From Candidatus Parcubacteria bacterium (GTDB lineage: Bacteria > Patescibacteriota > Minisyncoccia > Phycocordibacterales > Zambryskibacteraceae), in the NCBI GenBank assembly GCA_019661895.1, contig JAIFWO010000005.1, positions 1 to 32,757 on the forward strand: a stretch of DNA of 32,757 nucleotides, written 5' to 3'. Every line of letters starts with the position of its first letter. The first letter of the stretch is position 1. A program made the translations under genes and the position numbers. Under the pieces are notes generated by a model that had not been told where the DNA came from, did not search any database, and saw only the letters and a program-made list of their open reading frames with translations. Positions 32,585 to 32,757 of this stretch are shown in pieces.

Positions 32585-32757
32585 TTACTTAGGGAGGACA
32601 TTGATCTTCTTGGCATCAACGATCTTATGGGTGACAAGAAGGTTGTGGACAGTGCCGGTAAGGACAACGCCCTTGTCGAGCCAGTACTTGACGCGGTCGG
32701 TCTTAAGAAGGTCCACAGACTTGCGAGGATCATAGGAACCGAGGATTTCCTTGACCC
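32585..32757 (-). CDS. rpsP: 30S ribosomal protein S16, C-terminal part (gene runs off the window)
   Basis: Minus-strand frame: VKEILGSYDPRKSVDLLKTDRVKYWLDKGVVLTGTVHNLLVTHKIVDAKKINVLPK*; DRVKYWLDKG is the S16 signature. Confidence 0.85.
   Translation of the reverse strand, partial: VKEILGSYDPRKSVDLLKTDRVKYWLDKGVVLTGTVHNLLVTHKIVDAKKINVLPK

Noticed and set aside
32575-32595. Programmed +1 frameshift at the rpsP stop as established fact
   Set aside because: CCU AAG UAA A lacks a convincing slippery context; kept only as an alternative to a sequencing or assembly indel.
1-32757. CRISPR arrays, transposases, integrases, inteins, rRNA
   Set aside because: Looked for direct-repeat arrays, recombinase motifs and intein splice motifs in rpoB/rpoC/dnaG; none seen by eye.

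Overview
The window (32.8 kb) looks like bacterial chromosome, probably Patescibacteria/CPR (Parcubacteria-like). That placement is an inference from protein style and gene layout and was not tested. Core genes I recognise: typA, truB, hisS, a UvrD/PcrA-type helicase with a C-terminal RecB-like nuclease, a contiguous rpoB-rpoC-dnaG-rpoD block, trmD, a KhpA-like KH protein, the 3' end of rpsP, and tRNA-Asn(GTT). Accessory genes include a soluble PAS histidine kinase, two VOC proteins, a DUF2975-like/XRE-HTH pair, a beta-propeller-like lipoprotein, PAP2, DsbA-like, CapA-like and many small membrane or secreted orphans. No CRISPR array, transposase, intein or rRNA was seen. Main second-look items: (1) four genes have a -10-like hexamer exactly 6 nt before ATG and no Shine-Dalgarno (SD) site, suggesting leaderless mRNAs; (2) a 27-aa membrane peptide gene missing from the ORF track has its own promoter, SD and terminator, and its -35 overlaps the predicted -35 of divergent trmD; (3) four small membrane proteins sit in tandem as self-contained transcription units; (4) a 21-nt in-frame insertion (PSTSSGR) lies in the TypA GTPase domain; (5) an unlisted GTG-start 55-aa ORF; (6) an out-of-frame acidic tail follows rpsP; (7) rpoB-rpoC-dnaG-rpoD are contiguous.
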